From Duganella levis (GTDB lineage: Bacteria; Pseudomonadota; Gammaproteobacteria; Burkholderiales; Burkholderiaceae_D), in NCBI RefSeq assembly GCF_009857605.1, contig NZ_WWCT01000003.1, positions 62,001-126,000 on the forward strand: a stretch of DNA of 64,000 bases, in the 5' to 3' direction. Shown here piece after piece: positions 8,452-16,043 of the stretch (within the stretch, counting starts at the first letter, position 1; each line of letters starts with the position of its first letter). Position numbers and translations under genes: made by a program. The notes beneath the pieces are model-generated. The model did no database searches and was not told where the DNA came from. It worked only from the letters and a program-made list of their open reading frames with translations.

Positions 8452-8481
8452 AAGTGGACGTTAAGCAATTAACGCCCACTT
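8452..8481. repeat. Intergenic stem-loop
   Basis: AAGTGG-A-CGTTAA pairs with TTAACG-C-CCACTT around a GCAA loop (12 pairs, one mismatch). It lies between the broken hydrolase and the HPF-like gene. No T-run follows, so it is either a weak terminator or part of the HPF leader. Confidence 0.5.
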
Positions 8482-8499
8482 AAGCCTGGAAGGAGTAAG

Positions 8500-8547
8500 A
8501 TGGTCTCGCAGTCAAACAACAGGAGCAAGCTATGCAAATCCAAGTGA
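8500..8547 (+). CDS. Possible 15-codon leader ORF overlapping the HPF-like gene
   Basis: ATG at 8500 has a near-ideal ribosome site (GGAAGGAG, 5-6 bases away). It reads MVSQSNNRSKLCKSK before TGA at 8545, which is past the downstream ATG at 8532 in another frame. Nothing in the peptide points to a function. It could couple or limit translation of the next gene, or be chance. Confidence 0.25.
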   Translation: MVSQSNNRSKLCKSK

Positions 8548-8909
8548 ATACCGACAAAACCATCACTAATCACGCGGGCCTGGACGAACACGTTCAAACC
8601 GTCGTAGGCAATGCCCTCCACCGCTTCGGCGAACAAATTACCCGTGTCGAAGTCCACCTGAGCGACAACCTGGGCCAGAAATCCGCAGACGGCGACAACC
8701 GCTGCCTGATGGAAGCCCGCCTCACCGGCCTGCAACCGATCGCTGTCAGCGACCACGCCGCCACCTTGCATCAGGCGATCAGCGGCGCTACCGAGAAACT
8801 GAAGCGCTCGATCGAAACCGCCGTGGGCAAGCTGAACGCCCATAAACGCCATGCCGACGGCACCGGCGCCGTCTCAGCCGCCGTCGTGGCCGAAGCTGAA
8901 GAAGAGTAA
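8532..8909 (+). CDS. HPF/RaiA-family ribosome-associated protein
   Basis: A 125-residue protein of the ribosome hibernation-promoting-factor fold: an opening beta strand (MQIQVNTDKTI), helix LDEHVQTVVGNALHRFGEQI, strand TRVEVHLSDN and a second helix with KLKRSIETAVGKLNAHK. These proteins bind the 30S subunit in stationary phase or stress. It lacks the long C-terminal dimerisation domain of long HPF and ends in an Ala/Glu-rich tail. AGGAG lies 6 bases before the ATG. A stem-loop and a short leader ORF precede it. Confidence 0.82.
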   Translation: MQIQVNTDKTITNHAGLDEHVQTVVGNALHRFGEQITRVEVHLSDNLGQKSADGDNRCLMEARLTGLQPIAVSDHAATLHQAISGATEKLKRSIETAVGKLNAHKRHADGTGAVSAAVVAEAEEE

Positions 8910-8930
8910 TTCCTGCTGCGGGGCCGGCGC

Positions 8931-9710
8931 TTAACGTAGCGCCAGCTCCCGCAAGTAGCGCAGTCCTTGCAGCGACCTGCTGCCATACCAGGACATCATT
9001 TCCCCATCCACCAGCAGCACCGGTTTGCCGATCTGGCGTTCCAGCATTTCCGCATGCGCTTCGGTGAAGCGGTACGGCTCGCTAGACAGCAGCACGCCAT
9101 CGATTTTCTCAATCAACTCGCTCGACCAGCGGAATGCCGGATAGCGCTCTTCGCCCAGCTCCGGCACGCTCCAGCCGATTTCCTCCAGCATGCGGGCGAT
9201 GTAGGTATCGCGTGAAATCGTCATCCACGGGTCCTGCCACACGCAGTACAACATGGTTTGCGGCCGGCCTTTCGGCGCGGCTTGCAGCAGCGCGTATTCC
9301 GCCTCGAACGCGGCGCACCAGTCGGCGGCCTGCTGTTCGCGGCAGAACACGCCGCCCATCAGGCGCGCCAGCGCGACGTTGTCATACGGGCGCAGCGGAT
9401 GGGTGACGATGATATTCGGCACGAATTCGGCCAGCGCATCGGCAGTCGGCTTTTCGTTTTCGTCAATATTGAGCACCACATGGGTCGGCGCCAGCGCGCG
9501 GATCTTGTCCAGGTTGACGTCCTTGGTGCCGCCGACCTTGGGAATGTCCTGCACCACGTCCCACGGATGGATGCAGAAACCGGTCCGCCCCACCACTTGC
9601 GCGACCAGGCCCAGGTCACACAGCAACTCGGTAATCGACGGCACCAGCGAGACGATGCGCGCATCCGGATCGGGTTGATGGGCGACTCCCAGCGCGTCAA
9701 GGTAGCTCAT
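8931..9710 (-). CDS. BtuF-like cobalamin/metal-binding protein
   Basis: A 259-residue helical-backbone metal receptor of the BtuF/periplasmic-binding class: ARIVSLVPSITELLCDLG at the start, VVGRTGFCIHPWDV, KVGGTKDVNLDKI and THVVLNIDENEKPTADAL. No signal peptide precedes the domain, so the protein seems cytoplasmic or is exported some other way; members without signal peptides are common in proteobacteria. The ATG at 9710 is preferred over a TTG at 9731. No cobalamin ABC transporter or riboswitch is seen nearby. It is divergent from the diguanylate cyclase. Confidence 0.85.
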   Translation of the reverse strand: MSYLDALGVAHQPDPDARIVSLVPSITELLCDLGLVAQVVGRTGFCIHPWDVVQDIPKVGGTKDVNLDKIRALAPTHVVLNIDENEKPTADALAEFVPNIIVTHPLRPYDNVALARLMGGVFCREQQAADWCAAFEAEYALLQAAPKGRPQTMLYCVWQDPWMTISRDTYIARMLEEIGWSVPELGEERYPAFRWSSELIEKIDGVLLSSEPYRFTEAHAEMLERQIGKPVLLVDGEMMSWYGSRSLQGLRYLRELALR

Positions 9711-9817
9711 GTTGTTTCCAGTTGGTTGCAATGCCGTTATTGAACCACGCCTCTAACGTTTTCGGATATGATAATTCCAGAACTAATGATTGCCTTTTGG
9801 CATCCTGCGAGACATCC

Positions 9818-10786
9818 TTGAAACAAATCAGCACATTCGGCTCATCGAGCTACCGGATCAGCGACTTGCAGCTGCTGCGCAACTCCGACGACGACGCCGT
9901 CATTGCCAAGCTATTGGCCCATTGCCCCATCATGCTGCTGGACGCCGACGAGGCCATTGCCGAGTCCAACCGCGCGCGGCTGTACATCCTGCTGCGCGGC
10001 GCGCTGTGGGTGGCCAGCGATACCCGCTCCGGCATGGCCGACGGCACCATCAGCAAGATCCTGCCGGGCGAAAGCGTGGGCGAACAGTCGGTGCTGGATG
10101 AGGAAGCCAATCTGTCCACCACCACCGCGCTGGAGGAAAGCGAAGTGCTGGTGGTCGAGGCCGACATTGTCTGGCAATTGATCGATCAATCGAATGTGCT
10201 GGCGCGTAACCTGCTGCGGCTGCTGTCGTTCCGCATCCGCGCCGCCAACGCGCAACTGCGCCGGCGTCAGAAACTGGGCGAGTTCTACCGCCAGCTGTCG
10301 ATGATCGACGGCCTGACCGGCTTGTACAACCGCGCCTGGCTCAACGACCTGCTGCCGACCATGGTGGCCACCGCGCACGGCTCCAACGCGCCGCTGGCGC
10401 TGATCATGATCGACCTCGATCACTTCAAGAAATTCAACGACGCCCACGGCCACCTGGCCGGCGACGAAGCCTTGCGCGCGGCGGCCCAGGTGCTGAGCGG
10501 CGCGCTGCGGCCGACCGATTTCGCGGTGCGCTACGGCGGCGAGGAAATGATGGTGTTGTTGCCGGATACCAGCGACAAGGTGGCGGCGTCGGTGGCCGAG
10601 CGGCTGTGCGAACGGATGCGGCAAGCCAAGGTGTTTACCGATATGCGCCTGCCGCTGCCGCACATCACGGCCTCGCTGGGTGTGTCGGTGCTGCGGCCGC
10701 AGCAAAGTGAGCACGATCTGATCGCCACCGCCGACGCGGCGCTGTACCGTGCCAAGGAGCTGGGCCGCGACCAGGTCGCGGCCTGA
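9818..10786 (+). CDS. Diguanylate cyclase with N-terminal cNMP-binding-like domain
   Basis: This should make cyclic di-GMP from two GTP. Residues about 15-145 look like a cyclic-nucleotide-binding fold (LLRGALWVASD, ILPGESVGEQSVLDE). The GGDEF domain has the variant GGEEM and an inhibitory I-site RPTD exactly five residues before it, so product feedback is likely. The start is uncertain. A TTG at 9818 (reading M/L-KQISTFGSSS) leaves room for a TATGAT -10 element at 9767; the ATG at 9731 would lie only 20 bases from the divergent start at 9710. Neither has a strong ribosome site. Confidence 0.85.
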   Translation: MKQISTFGSSSYRISDLQLLRNSDDDAVIAKLLAHCPIMLLDADEAIAESNRARLYILLRGALWVASDTRSGMADGTISKILPGESVGEQSVLDEEANLSTTTALEESEVLVVEADIVWQLIDQSNVLARNLLRLLSFRIRAANAQLRRRQKLGEFYRQLSMIDGLTGLYNRAWLNDLLPTMVATAHGSNAPLALIMIDLDHFKKFNDAHGHLAGDEALRAAAQVLSGALRPTDFAVRYGGEEMMVLLPDTSDKVAASVAERLCERMRQAKVFTDMRLPLPHITASLGVSVLRPQQSEHDLIATADAALYRAKELGRDQVAA

Positions 10787-10792
10787 ATCGAA

Positions 10793-11380
10793 TCAGGCAG
10801 CGGCCTTGTCGGTGCTTGTGCCGGCGGCTGCGGTGTCGGTTTTCGGCTGATGCGCGGCGATGAAATCGTCATACCCCTTCTGCACCAGCTCATAAGTCTT
10901 GTCGATATTGGACGAAATATCGCCATTCAGCGCGTTCAGCCCTTGCAGCACATCGCGCGCCTCCTTGAAGCCGCGTTCCATGCCGGATTTGATGGTGTCC
11001 ATGAACTTGTTCAGCAGTGCGCCCTCGTCTTCGCCGGGGTGCTGCTGCTTGTAGGCTTCAAAAAAGCCGGTCGACAAGGATACAATGCGGCCGGCGGTGC
11101 CTTCCGGGGTATTATCCTGCGACGCGGCGTTCTGGATTGCATCATCGCCGAAGCCGTCTTTCTTGAGCGCCTCGTTAATGCCGGTCAGCGCGGTTTTCAG
11201 CACCACCGACATCTGGTCGTTCGATGAACTGATCGACACCGACAAGGAAGCCTGTACGATAGAGGCATTCAAATCGGCCTTGGCCTTGGCGGCAACCGAC
11301 ACCGGCTTGTCATCCTTGGCCTGGACCTGGGTCGCGGCATTGGTGGTATTACTTGAAGTCAGCGATACGGGAGTAGCCAT
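10793..11380 (-). CDS. DUF5610-like hypothetical protein
   Basis: A 195-residue soluble protein matching my memory of DUF5610: a Ser/Thr/Ala-rich N-terminus (MATPVSLTSSNTTNAATQ), then a helical core with FGDDAIQNAA, GRIVSLSTGFFEAYKQQHPGE and MERGFKEARDVLQGLNALNGDISSNID, then an Ala/Thr-rich tail. There is no signal peptide. GGAGCAACATT precedes the ATG. It converges on the diguanylate cyclase, whose stop is 7 bases away. Function unknown. Confidence 0.75.
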   Translation of the reverse strand: MATPVSLTSSNTTNAATQVQAKDDKPVSVAAKAKADLNASIVQASLSVSISSSNDQMSVVLKTALTGINEALKKDGFGDDAIQNAASQDNTPEGTAGRIVSLSTGFFEAYKQQHPGEDEGALLNKFMDTIKSGMERGFKEARDVLQGLNALNGDISSNIDKTYELVQKGYDDFIAAHQPKTDTAAAGTSTDKAAA

Positions 11381-11443
11381 AATGTTGCTCCTCAGTGTAG
11401 ATGCCTAAATTATCGGCAGTTTTTTAAATTTCTGTAGCACCTT

Positions 11444-12886
11444 ATGACAAATCAGACATTTCTCTGGCACGACTACGAAACCTTTGGCGCCGTTCCACGT
11501 CGCGATCGCCCGGCGCAATTCGCCGCGATCCGCACCGACGCCGAGCTCAACGAGATCGGCGATCCGATCATGCTGTATTGCAAGCCAGCCAATGATTTCC
11601 TGCCAGATCCACAATCTTGCTTGATCACCGGCATCACCCCGCAGCAATGCCTGGAGTGGGGCGTGCCCGAGCACCAGTTCGCGGCCACCATCGAGCAAGC
11701 GTTCTCGCAGCCGGGCACCATCGGCGTCGGCTACAACACCATCCGCTTCGATGATGAAATCACCCGTTTCATGTTCTGGCGCAACCTGATCGACCCGTAT
11801 GCGCGCGAGTGGCAAAACGGCTGCAGCCGCTGGGACTTGCTCGACGTGGTGCGCATGACCTACGCGCTGCGGCCGGAAGGCATCCAGTGGCCGACCAAGG
11901 AAGACGGCAAGCCCAGCTTCCGGCTGGAAGACCTGGCCAAGGGCAACGGCCTGCTGCACGAGTCGGCGCACGATGCGCTGTCGGACGTGCGCGCGACGAT
12001 TGCGCTGGCGCGGCTGATCCGCCAGCACCAGCCGAAGCTGTTCGACTTCTGCTTCGCGCTGCACAAGAAAGACCGCGTGGCCGACGAGATCGGCATGCAC
12101 CTGGCGGTCAACCTGCGCCAGCCGTTCCTGCACGTGTCCGGCATGTTCCCGACCGAGCGCGGCTGCATCGCCCTGGTCTATCCGCTGGGCACGCATCCAA
12201 CCAACAAGAACGAAGTCATCGTCTGGGATTGCACCTACGATCCGAGCGAGCTGTTCACGCTGGACGCCGACACCATCCGCACCCGCATCTTCTCGCGCGC
12301 TGACGCGCTGCCGGAAGGCGTGACGCGCTTGCCGGTGAAGAGCATTCACCTGAATAAATCGCCGATGCTGGTGTCCAACCTGAAGACCTTATCGCCGGCC
12401 ATGGCGGCCAAATGGGGCATCGATCTGGAACAGGGCAAGGCGTACGCGGCGATTGCGGCGGCCGGACGCGACCTCAGCGCCGTGTGGGAAGAAGTCTTCC
12501 ATCGCCCGCGCAGTGCACCGCTGGACGTGGACGAGGATTTGTACAACGGCTTCATCAGCAAGGACGACCGCCGTCTGCTGGACACCTTGCGGCGCGAATC
12601 CCCGGCGCGGCTGGCGGTGGCGTCACCTTCGTTTGACGACGCCCGCCTGGCCGAACTGCTGTTCCGCTACCGCGCCCGCAACTTCCCGGAAACCTTGTCG
12701 GAAACCGAAGTCGAGCATTGGGAACAGCACCGCGCTGCACGCTTCTACGAAGGCGTGGGCGGCAGCCGCACCATCGACGACTTCTTCGCCCAGATCGATG
12801 AACTGCAACAGCACGCCGACGAGCGCGCCGAGCAGATTCTCGGCGACTTGTACGAATACGCCGAGATGGTGGCTCCGGCGCAGTAA
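11444..12886 (+). CDS. sbcB: Exodeoxyribonuclease I
   Basis: A 480-residue 3'-5' single-strand DNA exonuclease used in recombination and mismatch repair. DEDDh active-site motifs are visible: FLWHDYETFG (D and E of motif I), GVGYNTIRFDDE (motif II) and HDALSDVRATIALA (motif III His and Asp). The ExoI-specific DPIMLYCKP and LPVKSIHLNKSPML segments are also present. The length matches the family. The upstream intergenic region is 63 bases. The gene is followed by a short perfect palindrome at 12900. Confidence 0.96.
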   Translation: MTNQTFLWHDYETFGAVPRRDRPAQFAAIRTDAELNEIGDPIMLYCKPANDFLPDPQSCLITGITPQQCLEWGVPEHQFAATIEQAFSQPGTIGVGYNTIRFDDEITRFMFWRNLIDPYAREWQNGCSRWDLLDVVRMTYALRPEGIQWPTKEDGKPSFRLEDLAKGNGLLHESAHDALSDVRATIALARLIRQHQPKLFDFCFALHKKDRVADEIGMHLAVNLRQPFLHVSGMFPTERGCIALVYPLGTHPTNKNEVIVWDCTYDPSELFTLDADTIRTRIFSRADALPEGVTRLPVKSIHLNKSPMLVSNLKTLSPAMAAKWGIDLEQGKAYAAIAAAGRDLSAVWEEVFHRPRSAPLDVDEDLYNGFISKDDRRLLDTLRRESPARLAVASPSFDDARLAELLFRYRARNFPETLSETEVEHWEQHRAARFYEGVGGSRTIDDFFAQIDELQQHADERAEQILGDLYEYAEMVAPAQ

Positions 12887-12899
12887 CCCCTCACTGCAT

Positions 12900-12925
12900 G
12901 GGGTCTGACCCAAGGGTCAGACCCC
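12900..12925. repeat. Perfect palindrome GGGGTCTGACCC / GGGTCAGACCCC
   Basis: Twelve-base perfect arms around AA, between the converging sbcB and pyrF genes. Its GGGTC-GAC core recurs at the outer ends of two much longer hairpins (20155 and 29521), suggesting a dispersed repeat family. It can also act as a terminator-like hairpin. Confidence 0.75.
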
Positions 12926-12949
12926 GGTATGCGGGCTGCGGGGTACCGA

Positions 12950-13768
12950 TCAACGATATTGGTTGATGGCGCTCCGGGTTTCTTCCGCCACGCGCCGCGC
13001 GGCCGTTGCGAAGTCTTCCCCCGCATTCGGGGTCGCGTACAAAATCGCGCGCGACGAGTTGATCATCATGCCGGCGCCATTCGCGGTGCGGCCCGAGGTG
13101 ACGGTCGCTGCAATATCACCGCCCTGCGCACCGATGCCCGGCACCAGCAGCGGCATGTCGCCGACAATCGCGCGCACCTGCGCCAGTTCTTCCGGGAACG
13201 TCGCGCCGACCACCAAGGCGCACTGGCCGTTGCTGTTCCACTTCTCCGCCACCAGGCGCGCCACGTGCTGATACAGCGGCTTGCCGCCGACATCCAGGAA
13301 CTGCAAATCCGAACCGCCGGCATTCGAGGTGCGGCACAGGATGATCACGCCGCGGTCGCTCCACTCCATGTACGGCTCCACCGAATCCGAACCCATGTAC
13401 GGATTAACGGTCACCGCATCGGCGCCGTAACGGTCATACGCTTCGCGCGCGTACTGGCGCGCGGTGGCGCCGATGTCGCCGCGCTTGGCGTCGAGGATCA
13501 ATGGAATGTGCGGATAATGCTCGCGCACGTAGGCGCAAATCTGCTCCAGCTGGTCTTCCGCGCTCAGCGCGGCAAAGTAGGCGATCTGCGGCTTGAACGA
13601 GCACGCCAGGTCGGCGGTGGCGTCGATGATCTCGCGGCAAAAGTTGAAGATGCCTTGCGGGTCATTCTGGAACTGGGCCGGCAACTTGGCCATGTCCGGG
13701 TCCAGGCCCACGCACAGCAGGGAGTCGTTGGCCGTCCAGGCGGCAGATAATTTGTTGATAAAAGTCAC
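12950..13768 (-). CDS. pyrF: Orotidine 5'-phosphate decarboxylase (type 2)
   Basis: A 272-residue enzyme for the last step of UMP synthesis. The catalytic motif [11 protein letters not shown] is intact, with [11 protein letters not shown], the phosphate-binding [11 protein letters not shown] and an opening [14 protein letters not shown]. The length and motifs fit the long subfamily (type 2) rather than the E. coli type. The start ATG at 13768 has GGGAGCC upstream. It is monocistronic here and converges on sbcB. Confidence 0.96.
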   Translation of the reverse strand: MTFINKLSAAWTANDSLLCVGLDPDMAKLPAQFQNDPQGIFNFCREIIDATADLACSFKPQIAYFAALSAEDQLEQICAYVREHYPHIPLILDAKRGDIGATARQYAREAYDRYGADAVTVNPYMGSDSVEPYMEWSDRGVIILCRTSNAGGSDLQFLDVGGKPLYQHVARLVAEKWNSNGQCALVVGATFPEELAQVRAIVGDMPLLVPGIGAQGGDIAATVTSGRTANGAGMMINSSRAILYATPNAGEDFATAARRVAEETRSAINQYR

Positions 13769-13876
13769 GACGGCTCCCTAATGAAAAATGCAAACCCTCT
13801 ATTGTAACCTGACCATGGCGGGGTACTAAAACAGCCTGTTAAAATTTGCCATCTCCACCTCAGAAAGCACATTCCC

Positions 13877-14638
13877 ATGAAATTAACCGATAAAGTCGCG
13901 ATCGTCACCGGCGCCACCCAGGGCATCGGCCTGGCCTGTGCCCAGCGCCTGATCGCTGAAGGCGCCAAAGTCATGCTGGTGGACATCAAGCCGGAAGGCG
14001 CCGATGCGGCCGCCGCGCTGGGCGAACAGGCGCACTTCTTCGCCGCCGACGTCAGCCAAAAGGCGGATGTGGACGCGATGGTGGCCGCCACCCTCGCCGC
14101 CTTCGGCCGCATCGACATCCTGATCAACAACGCCGGCGTCACCCACGCCGCCAACTTCCTCGACGTCTGCGAGGAAGATTTCGACCGCGTCATGCGCATC
14201 AACCTGAAATCGATGTTCCTGTGCGGCCAGGCGGTGGCGCGCGTGATGGCCAAGCAGCTGAGCGGCAGCATCATCAATATGTCCAGTGTCAACGCCGAGC
14301 TGGCGATTCCGAACCAGGTGCCGTACGTGGTGTCGAAAGGCGCGATCAACCAGCTGACCAAGGTGATGTCGCTCAACCTGGTCGAGTACGGCATCCGCGT
14401 GAACGGCATCGGCCCTGGCACCATCCTGACCGAGCTGGCCAAGAAAGCCGTGATGTCCAGCCCGGAATCGCGCAATACCATTTTGTCGCGCACGCCGATG
14501 GGCCGCTGCGGCGAGCCGGAAGAAGTCGCCTCGATCGCCGCCTTCCTGGCCAGCGACGACGCCAGCTATGTGACCGGCCAGACCCTGTACGTCGACGGCG
14601 GCCGCCTGGCGCTGAACTACACGGTCCCGGTCAAATGA
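13877..14638 (+). CDS. SDR-family oxidoreductase
   Basis: A 253-residue classical short-chain dehydrogenase. The NAD(P)-binding motif TGATQGIGLA, the structural NNAG (LINNAGVTHAANF), the catalytic Ser in INMSSVNAE and YVVSK (Y-x-x-x-K) are all present. The C-terminus has VTGQTLYVDGGRLALNY. The acidic residue after strand 2 (VDIKPEGAD) suggests NAD preference. Such enzymes oxidise sugars or alcohols or reduce ketones; the substrate is not clear. The gene stands alone and is followed by a candidate small RNA. Confidence 0.9.
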   Translation: MKLTDKVAIVTGATQGIGLACAQRLIAEGAKVMLVDIKPEGADAAAALGEQAHFFAADVSQKADVDAMVAATLAAFGRIDILINNAGVTHAANFLDVCEEDFDRVMRINLKSMFLCGQAVARVMAKQLSGSIINMSSVNAELAIPNQVPYVVSKGAINQLTKVMSLNLVEYGIRVNGIGPGTILTELAKKAVMSSPESRNTILSRTPMGRCGEPEEVASIAAFLASDDASYVTGQTLYVDGGRLALNYTVPVK

Positions 14639-14682
14639 CAGAGTTATGCCCTAGCCTGATGTCTGGTATCTGAAAGAACAAT

Positions 14683-14711
14683 TAGACACATATCTTGCGA
14701 CGCCGCATAAT
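14683..14711 (+). promoter_or_regulatory. Sigma-70 promoter of candidate small RNA
   Basis: TAGACA (14683, 5 of 6 to TTGACA), a 17-base spacer and CATAAT (14706, 5 of 6 to TATAAT). It lies in the 303-base gap between the SDR and VanZ genes, and the expected start is near 14718. Confidence 0.6.
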
Positions 14712-14717
14712 AGCTCC

Positions 14718-14782
14718 TGTCTCCACTATTCTCCTCCAAGAAAATAGTTTTAAGCCCGCTCAAGTCAGCGGGCTTTTTTTTT
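14718..14782 (+). ncRNA. Candidate small RNA with anti-Shine-Dalgarno loop
   Basis: A promoter and an intrinsic terminator bracket about 65 bases with no ORF. A 6-pair hairpin (ACTATT 14725 with AATAGT 14743) displays CTCCTCC in its loop, complementary to ribosome-binding sites. A GC-rich terminator hairpin with nine Ts follows. This layout, a CUCCUCC loop plus a Rho-independent terminator, is shared by anti-SD small RNAs in alphaproteobacteria (the alpha-r14 / CCUCCUCCC group). It would act on mRNAs by blocking translation. No expression evidence can be seen from sequence. Confidence 0.55.
14752..14782 (+). terminator. Intrinsic terminator
   Basis: AAGCCCGCT pairs with AGCGGGCTT around CAAGTC and runs into nine Ts. 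It ends the candidate small RNA and may also stop read-through from the SDR gene. Confidence 0.9.
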
Positions 14783-14941
14783 GTTCAGCGAAATTGTTCG
14801 CTGTCATAACGGCGTCACAAACGCTGCCTATACTGGACACATCTTAAGTACATGCAACCGATAGGCATGACTGAAGAAAAGGTGCACCGGGGTCCGGTGC
14901 ACCACTCCCGTTTTATTGCAGTGCATGGTATTGTCTGCCCC

Positions 14942-15334
14942 ATGTTCAAGCAAATCTTCCTTACCGCTTCCCACGCCCGTCTTCGCTACTGGACCGCCAT
15001 TGCGCTGTACCTGCTGATCTTGATTCTCGGTTCGATTCCCGGCGCGCGTCAGGACATCGGCGAAGTGGCTTCCGGCGTGGTGCTGCATTCGCTGGCTTAC
15101 GCCGGCCTGACCCTCCTGATTTTCACCGGCGGCAGCGGCACACCGTCGCAACGCGCCGGCAAGGCGGTGCTGACCATTGCCCTGATGGGCGCGATCGACG
15201 AGTGCCTGCAAAGCCTGTTCCCGTACCGCCACGGCGCGGTGTCGGACTGGATGGTGGACTGCACGGCAGCCATGCTGACGGCCGGCTTCATGTGGGCTCT
15301 CTGGAGTCGCTATCGCAGCCTTCCGGCTGACTGA
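14942..15334 (+). CDS. VanZ-family membrane protein
   Basis: A protein of about 130 residues with three or four membrane helices. The first helix is followed by ILGSIPGAR, and DECLQSLFPYRHGAVSDWMVDCTAAM is typical of VanZ-like proteins. VanZ gives low teicoplanin resistance in enterococci; the role of the proteobacterial relatives is unknown. The ATG at 14942 puts the first membrane helix near the N-terminus; in-frame starts at 14852 or 14867 are possible and none has a clear ribosome site. Its 3' end overlaps the opposite-strand gene 15288-15503 by 47 bases. Confidence 0.75.
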   Translation: MFKQIFLTASHARLRYWTAIALYLLILILGSIPGARQDIGEVASGVVLHSLAYAGLTLLIFTGGSGTPSQRAGKAVLTIALMGAIDECLQSLFPYRHGAVSDWMVDCTAAMLTAGFMWALWSRYRSLPAD

Positions 15335-15503
15335 TTTCGCCTGTCGACAACTTCACATCCATCCGCAACTCTTGCAGCTGCTCGGCCTTGGCCACGCGTA
15401 CCAGGCCGTGCAGTGCATGCAGGAAGAAATGCCGGCTGCGGGTGTCGCTGCAGGTGGCATCAATTAACTCTTCGATAATAGTGTCTGTCACGCGTGTCAA
15501 CAT
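15288..15503 (-). CDS. Hypothetical protein, 71 aa
   Basis: A small soluble protein, probably mostly helical (TRVTDTIIEELIDATC, HFFLHALHGLVRVAKAEQLQELR). AAGGAT lies 6 bases before the ATG. It is divergent from the lipoprotein-like gene at 15642 and shares the intergenic FNR-type box at 15561. The 3' end overlaps VanZ. No family recognised. Confidence 0.6.
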   Translation of the reverse strand: MLTRVTDTIIEELIDATCSDTRSRHFFLHALHGLVRVAKAEQLQELRMDVKLSTGEISQPEGCDSDSREPT

Positions 15504-15560
15504 ATCGATATCCTTTCAAGTGATACCGAACAATTATTGCGTGCAGGTAGCATGTTTCAA

Positions 15561-15574
15561 TTGATGTACATCAA
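15561..15574. promoter_or_regulatory. FNR/ANR-type box
   Basis: TTGATGTACATCAA matches TTGAT-N4-ATCAA exactly and is fully palindromic. It lies between divergent genes, 58 bases from the start at 15503 (-) and 68 from the start at 15642 (+), so it could serve either. Confidence 0.6.
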
Positions 15575-15641
15575 TAGTAACCGAAGGTATAGGAACGATG
15601 CGTCCCCGCGCCTCTCTGAAGATATTTCGAGGGAGGTAAAG

Positions 15642-16037
15642 ATGAAGAACTCAACAGGATGGATGATCGCGCTGTGCCTGCTCGGCGCAACGGCCTGCGC
15701 CGACAGGGCCAGCCAGAGCCCTAGCACCGCCAGCGATGCGACGCCGGTCAGCACCGGCTCGATGATGGCCGGTCCCACACCGCAGCAAGCGCAAACCAGC
15801 TACGGCGTCGTGCAGGCCATCGACCAGTTACAGCGTCAGGATGCCGGTCTCAGCGCCATGGGCACTGCCGGCGCGGCAGCGGCCGGTGGCAGCATGGCCG
15901 CACCGACCGACAAGGTCTACCGCGTGATGCTGCGCATGGATGACGGCAGCAACCAGATGGTGGTGGAAGAATCGATGCCGAGCTACAAGGTCGGCGACCG
16001 CATCCGCTACAGCAACGGCAGCGTGCGGCCCTACTAG
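15642..16037 (+). CDS. Exported lipoprotein-like protein (SlyB-like C-terminus)
   Basis: A 131-residue protein. The start is set by GGGAGGT just upstream. The N-terminus is a signal peptide ending in LLGATACADRAS; the Cys could be lipidated, but the lipobox (A at -3) is weak. A Ser/Thr/Ala-rich linker follows. The C-terminal part (VYRVMLRMDDGSNQMVV, YKVGDRIRYSNGSVRPY) resembles the end of SlyB/glycine-zipper outer-membrane lipoproteins, although the glycine zipper itself is short (GTAGAAAAGGSMA). A perfect FNR box upstream suggests low-oxygen control. Confidence 0.7.
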   Translation: MKNSTGWMIALCLLGATACADRASQSPSTASDATPVSTGSMMAGPTPQQAQTSYGVVQAIDQLQRQDAGLSAMGTAGAAAAGGSMAAPTDKVYRVMLRMDDGSNQMVVEESMPSYKVGDRIRYSNGSVRPY

Positions 16038-16043
16038 TACAGC

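Noticed and set aside
10176-10192. TTGATCGATCAA-like palindrome resembling an FNR box
   Set aside because: The spacing between half-sites is 2, not 4, and it lies inside the diguanylate cyclase coding sequence.
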